Part shown: positions 63,348 through 64,000 of the stretch, one piece after another
How the letters are laid out: every line of letters begins with the position of its first letter
How positions within the stretch are numbered: position 1 is the stretch's first letter
Source: Neonectria sp. B-13
Taxonomy: Eukaryota > Ascomycota > Sordariomycetes > Hypocreales > Nectriaceae
Assembly (NCBI GenBank): GCA_002682825.1
Contig: NOKP01000008.1
Coordinates: 1,413,595 to 1,477,594 of the forward strand
Direction: 5' to 3'
Length of the DNA stretch: 64,000 bases
Position numbers and translations under genes: made by a program
Notes under the pieces: generated by a model
What the model saw: only the letters and a program-made list of their open reading frames with translations
The model's database searches: none
What the model was told of the DNA's origin: nothing

Positions 63348-63756
63348 GCGCGCTGGGGAATGTATCCCACAAAGACACAAATCACTTGGCTGAACAGCTG
63401 GTCCATCGAGGACGTTTTTGCCAATATACACACTGTTCCCGAATAAACCCTTACCGTTAAGTGTGTTCATGAAAGCGAGCTATGTGTTTGAACGAAGAAT
63501 GTCCGCGCGAGACTTTAATTGAATGAGGTCTTTGTTTGATCATCTTCTTATGTTCCCGCACACATTTTTTAGTTTCTCGTTCTTTATAGCGAACAATAAG
63601 TCCATTGATTGAGTCGTGGGATATTTAAGCAGCCAACAATCCTTCTACAGACTCATCTTTCTGAAAAACTAAAAGCCTCACTAGGCACGCCGACGAGTTA
63701 TCAAATACTCTGACCTAGGATAAACCGACGTATACCACACATCTCATGCACTCGAC
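62756..63756. other. Intergenic with poly-G tract
   Basis: A spacer of 1 kb. The 30-nt G run at 63319-63348 is the only feature; ORFs that translate it as poly-Gly or poly-Pro are artefacts of the homopolymer. Confidence 0.55.
63319..63348 (+). repeat. Uninterrupted run of 30 G
   Basis: Thirty consecutive G residues counted directly. It can form G-quadruplex structure, is prone to length change and is a frequent place of sequencing or assembly error. Confidence 0.9.
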
Positions 63757-64000
63757 ATGTCGGAACCAACAAACAATTGTTGTTTGACTGACCTGCAGCC
63801 GCCATTTCGCTGCAAGGGTGGCAAAGAGAGCCCACGTGTGATTATTTCATCAGACGAATCCGGAAACTACAGCGAAGAGGAGCCGGATGACGAGCCGTAC
63901 TACGATGGATGGGATGGTGGCACCGCGAGCGAATCCGAGCCACCCTCTCCACATTCGCTACACAGCTACAGTGAGCCGGGCGGCCAAGACAATTCATACT
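63757..64000 (+). CDS. Start of an acidic low-complexity protein (cut by window end)
   Basis: An ATG at 63757 opens a frame that is still open at the window edge (81 codons seen). The start reads MSEPTNNCCLTDLQPPFRCK. It continues into a strongly acidic, Ser/Tyr/Pro-rich part (SSDESGNYSEEEPDDEPYY ... SESEPPSPHSLHS) that is probably disordered. No domain is visible yet. Composition and ATG context support a real gene more than chance. Confidence 0.5.
   Translation, partial: MSEPTNNCCLTDLQPPFRCKGGKESPRVIISSDESGNYSEEEPDDEPYYDGWDGGTASESEPPSPHSLHSYSEPGGQDNSY

Noticed and set aside
63153..63470. Frames with poly-Gly or poly-Pro
   Set aside because: They are created by the 30-G homopolymer and its complement.
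1..64000. CRISPR arrays, insertion sequences, phage or viral genes, classical PKS/NRPS backbone
   Set aside because: None was seen on either strand; the DNA is of eukaryotic fungal type with spliceosomal introns.

Overview
The window reads as nuclear DNA of a filamentous ascomycete. Genes are mostly single, on both strands, split by short introns (about 40-95 nt, GTRAGT-type donors, CTRAY-type branch sites), with three Zn2Cys6 regulators, C2H2 regulators, a BTB protein and secreted hydrolases typical of that group. The mix of polyglycine-hydrolase-like serine hydrolase, aegerolysin, GMC oxidoreductase and small Cys-rich secreted protein suggests a plant-associated Sordariomycete, perhaps Hypocreales/Nectriaceae. 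That placement is inference; no rRNA, mating-type or other marker locus is present. No CRISPR array, intact transposon, prophage or convincing tRNA gene was seen.

Layout. 1-13 kb: an intron-less secreted GH127/GH146-type beta-L-arabinofuranosidase, a GNAT acetyltransferase, a three-finger C2H2 protein with an in-frame TAG, an OTT_1508-like deaminase-domain protein, a large C2H2 regulator and an unrecognised 390-aa protein. 13-20 kb: a 720-aa Zn2Cys6/fungal_trans factor of the cutinase-factor type next to an enoyl-CoA hydratase/isomerase whose upstream region carries five CCTCGG/CCGAGG hexamers, then a BTB protein. 21-28 kb: secreted polyglycine-hydrolase-like enzyme, GMC oxidoreductase, aegerolysin. 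28-38 kb: a gene-poor 3.2-kb stretch, an MCT-like MFS transporter convergent with a second Zn2Cys6 factor, and a LaeA-type methyltransferase. 38-49 kb: an 824-aa multi-pass membrane protein, an orphan Ser/Thr-rich ORF, a second GNAT, a 108-aa Cys-rich secreted protein, a GPI-anchored protein and a phosphatidylserine-decarboxylase-like enzyme. 49-58 kb: a gene-poor, locally AT-rich stretch, then a third Zn2Cys6 factor divergent from an old-yellow-enzyme oxidoreductase, which converges on a ferric reductase. 58-64 kb: a DUF7053-like protein, an F-box protein, a 30-nt G tract and the start of an acidic protein cut by the window edge.

For most multi-exon genes I placed splice sites by hand and checked that the exon sum is a multiple of three with an open frame; exon coordinates are given. 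Two gene pairs look functionally linked: the Ctf1/FarA-like factor with the enoyl-CoA hydratase promoter, and the Zn2Cys6 factor with the divergent old-yellow-enzyme gene (and perhaps the ferric reductase). The secreted genes fit a plant-facing lifestyle: arabinofuranosidase on cell-wall glycoproteins, polyglycine hydrolase on host chitinases, aegerolysin on membranes, and an effector-like peptide.
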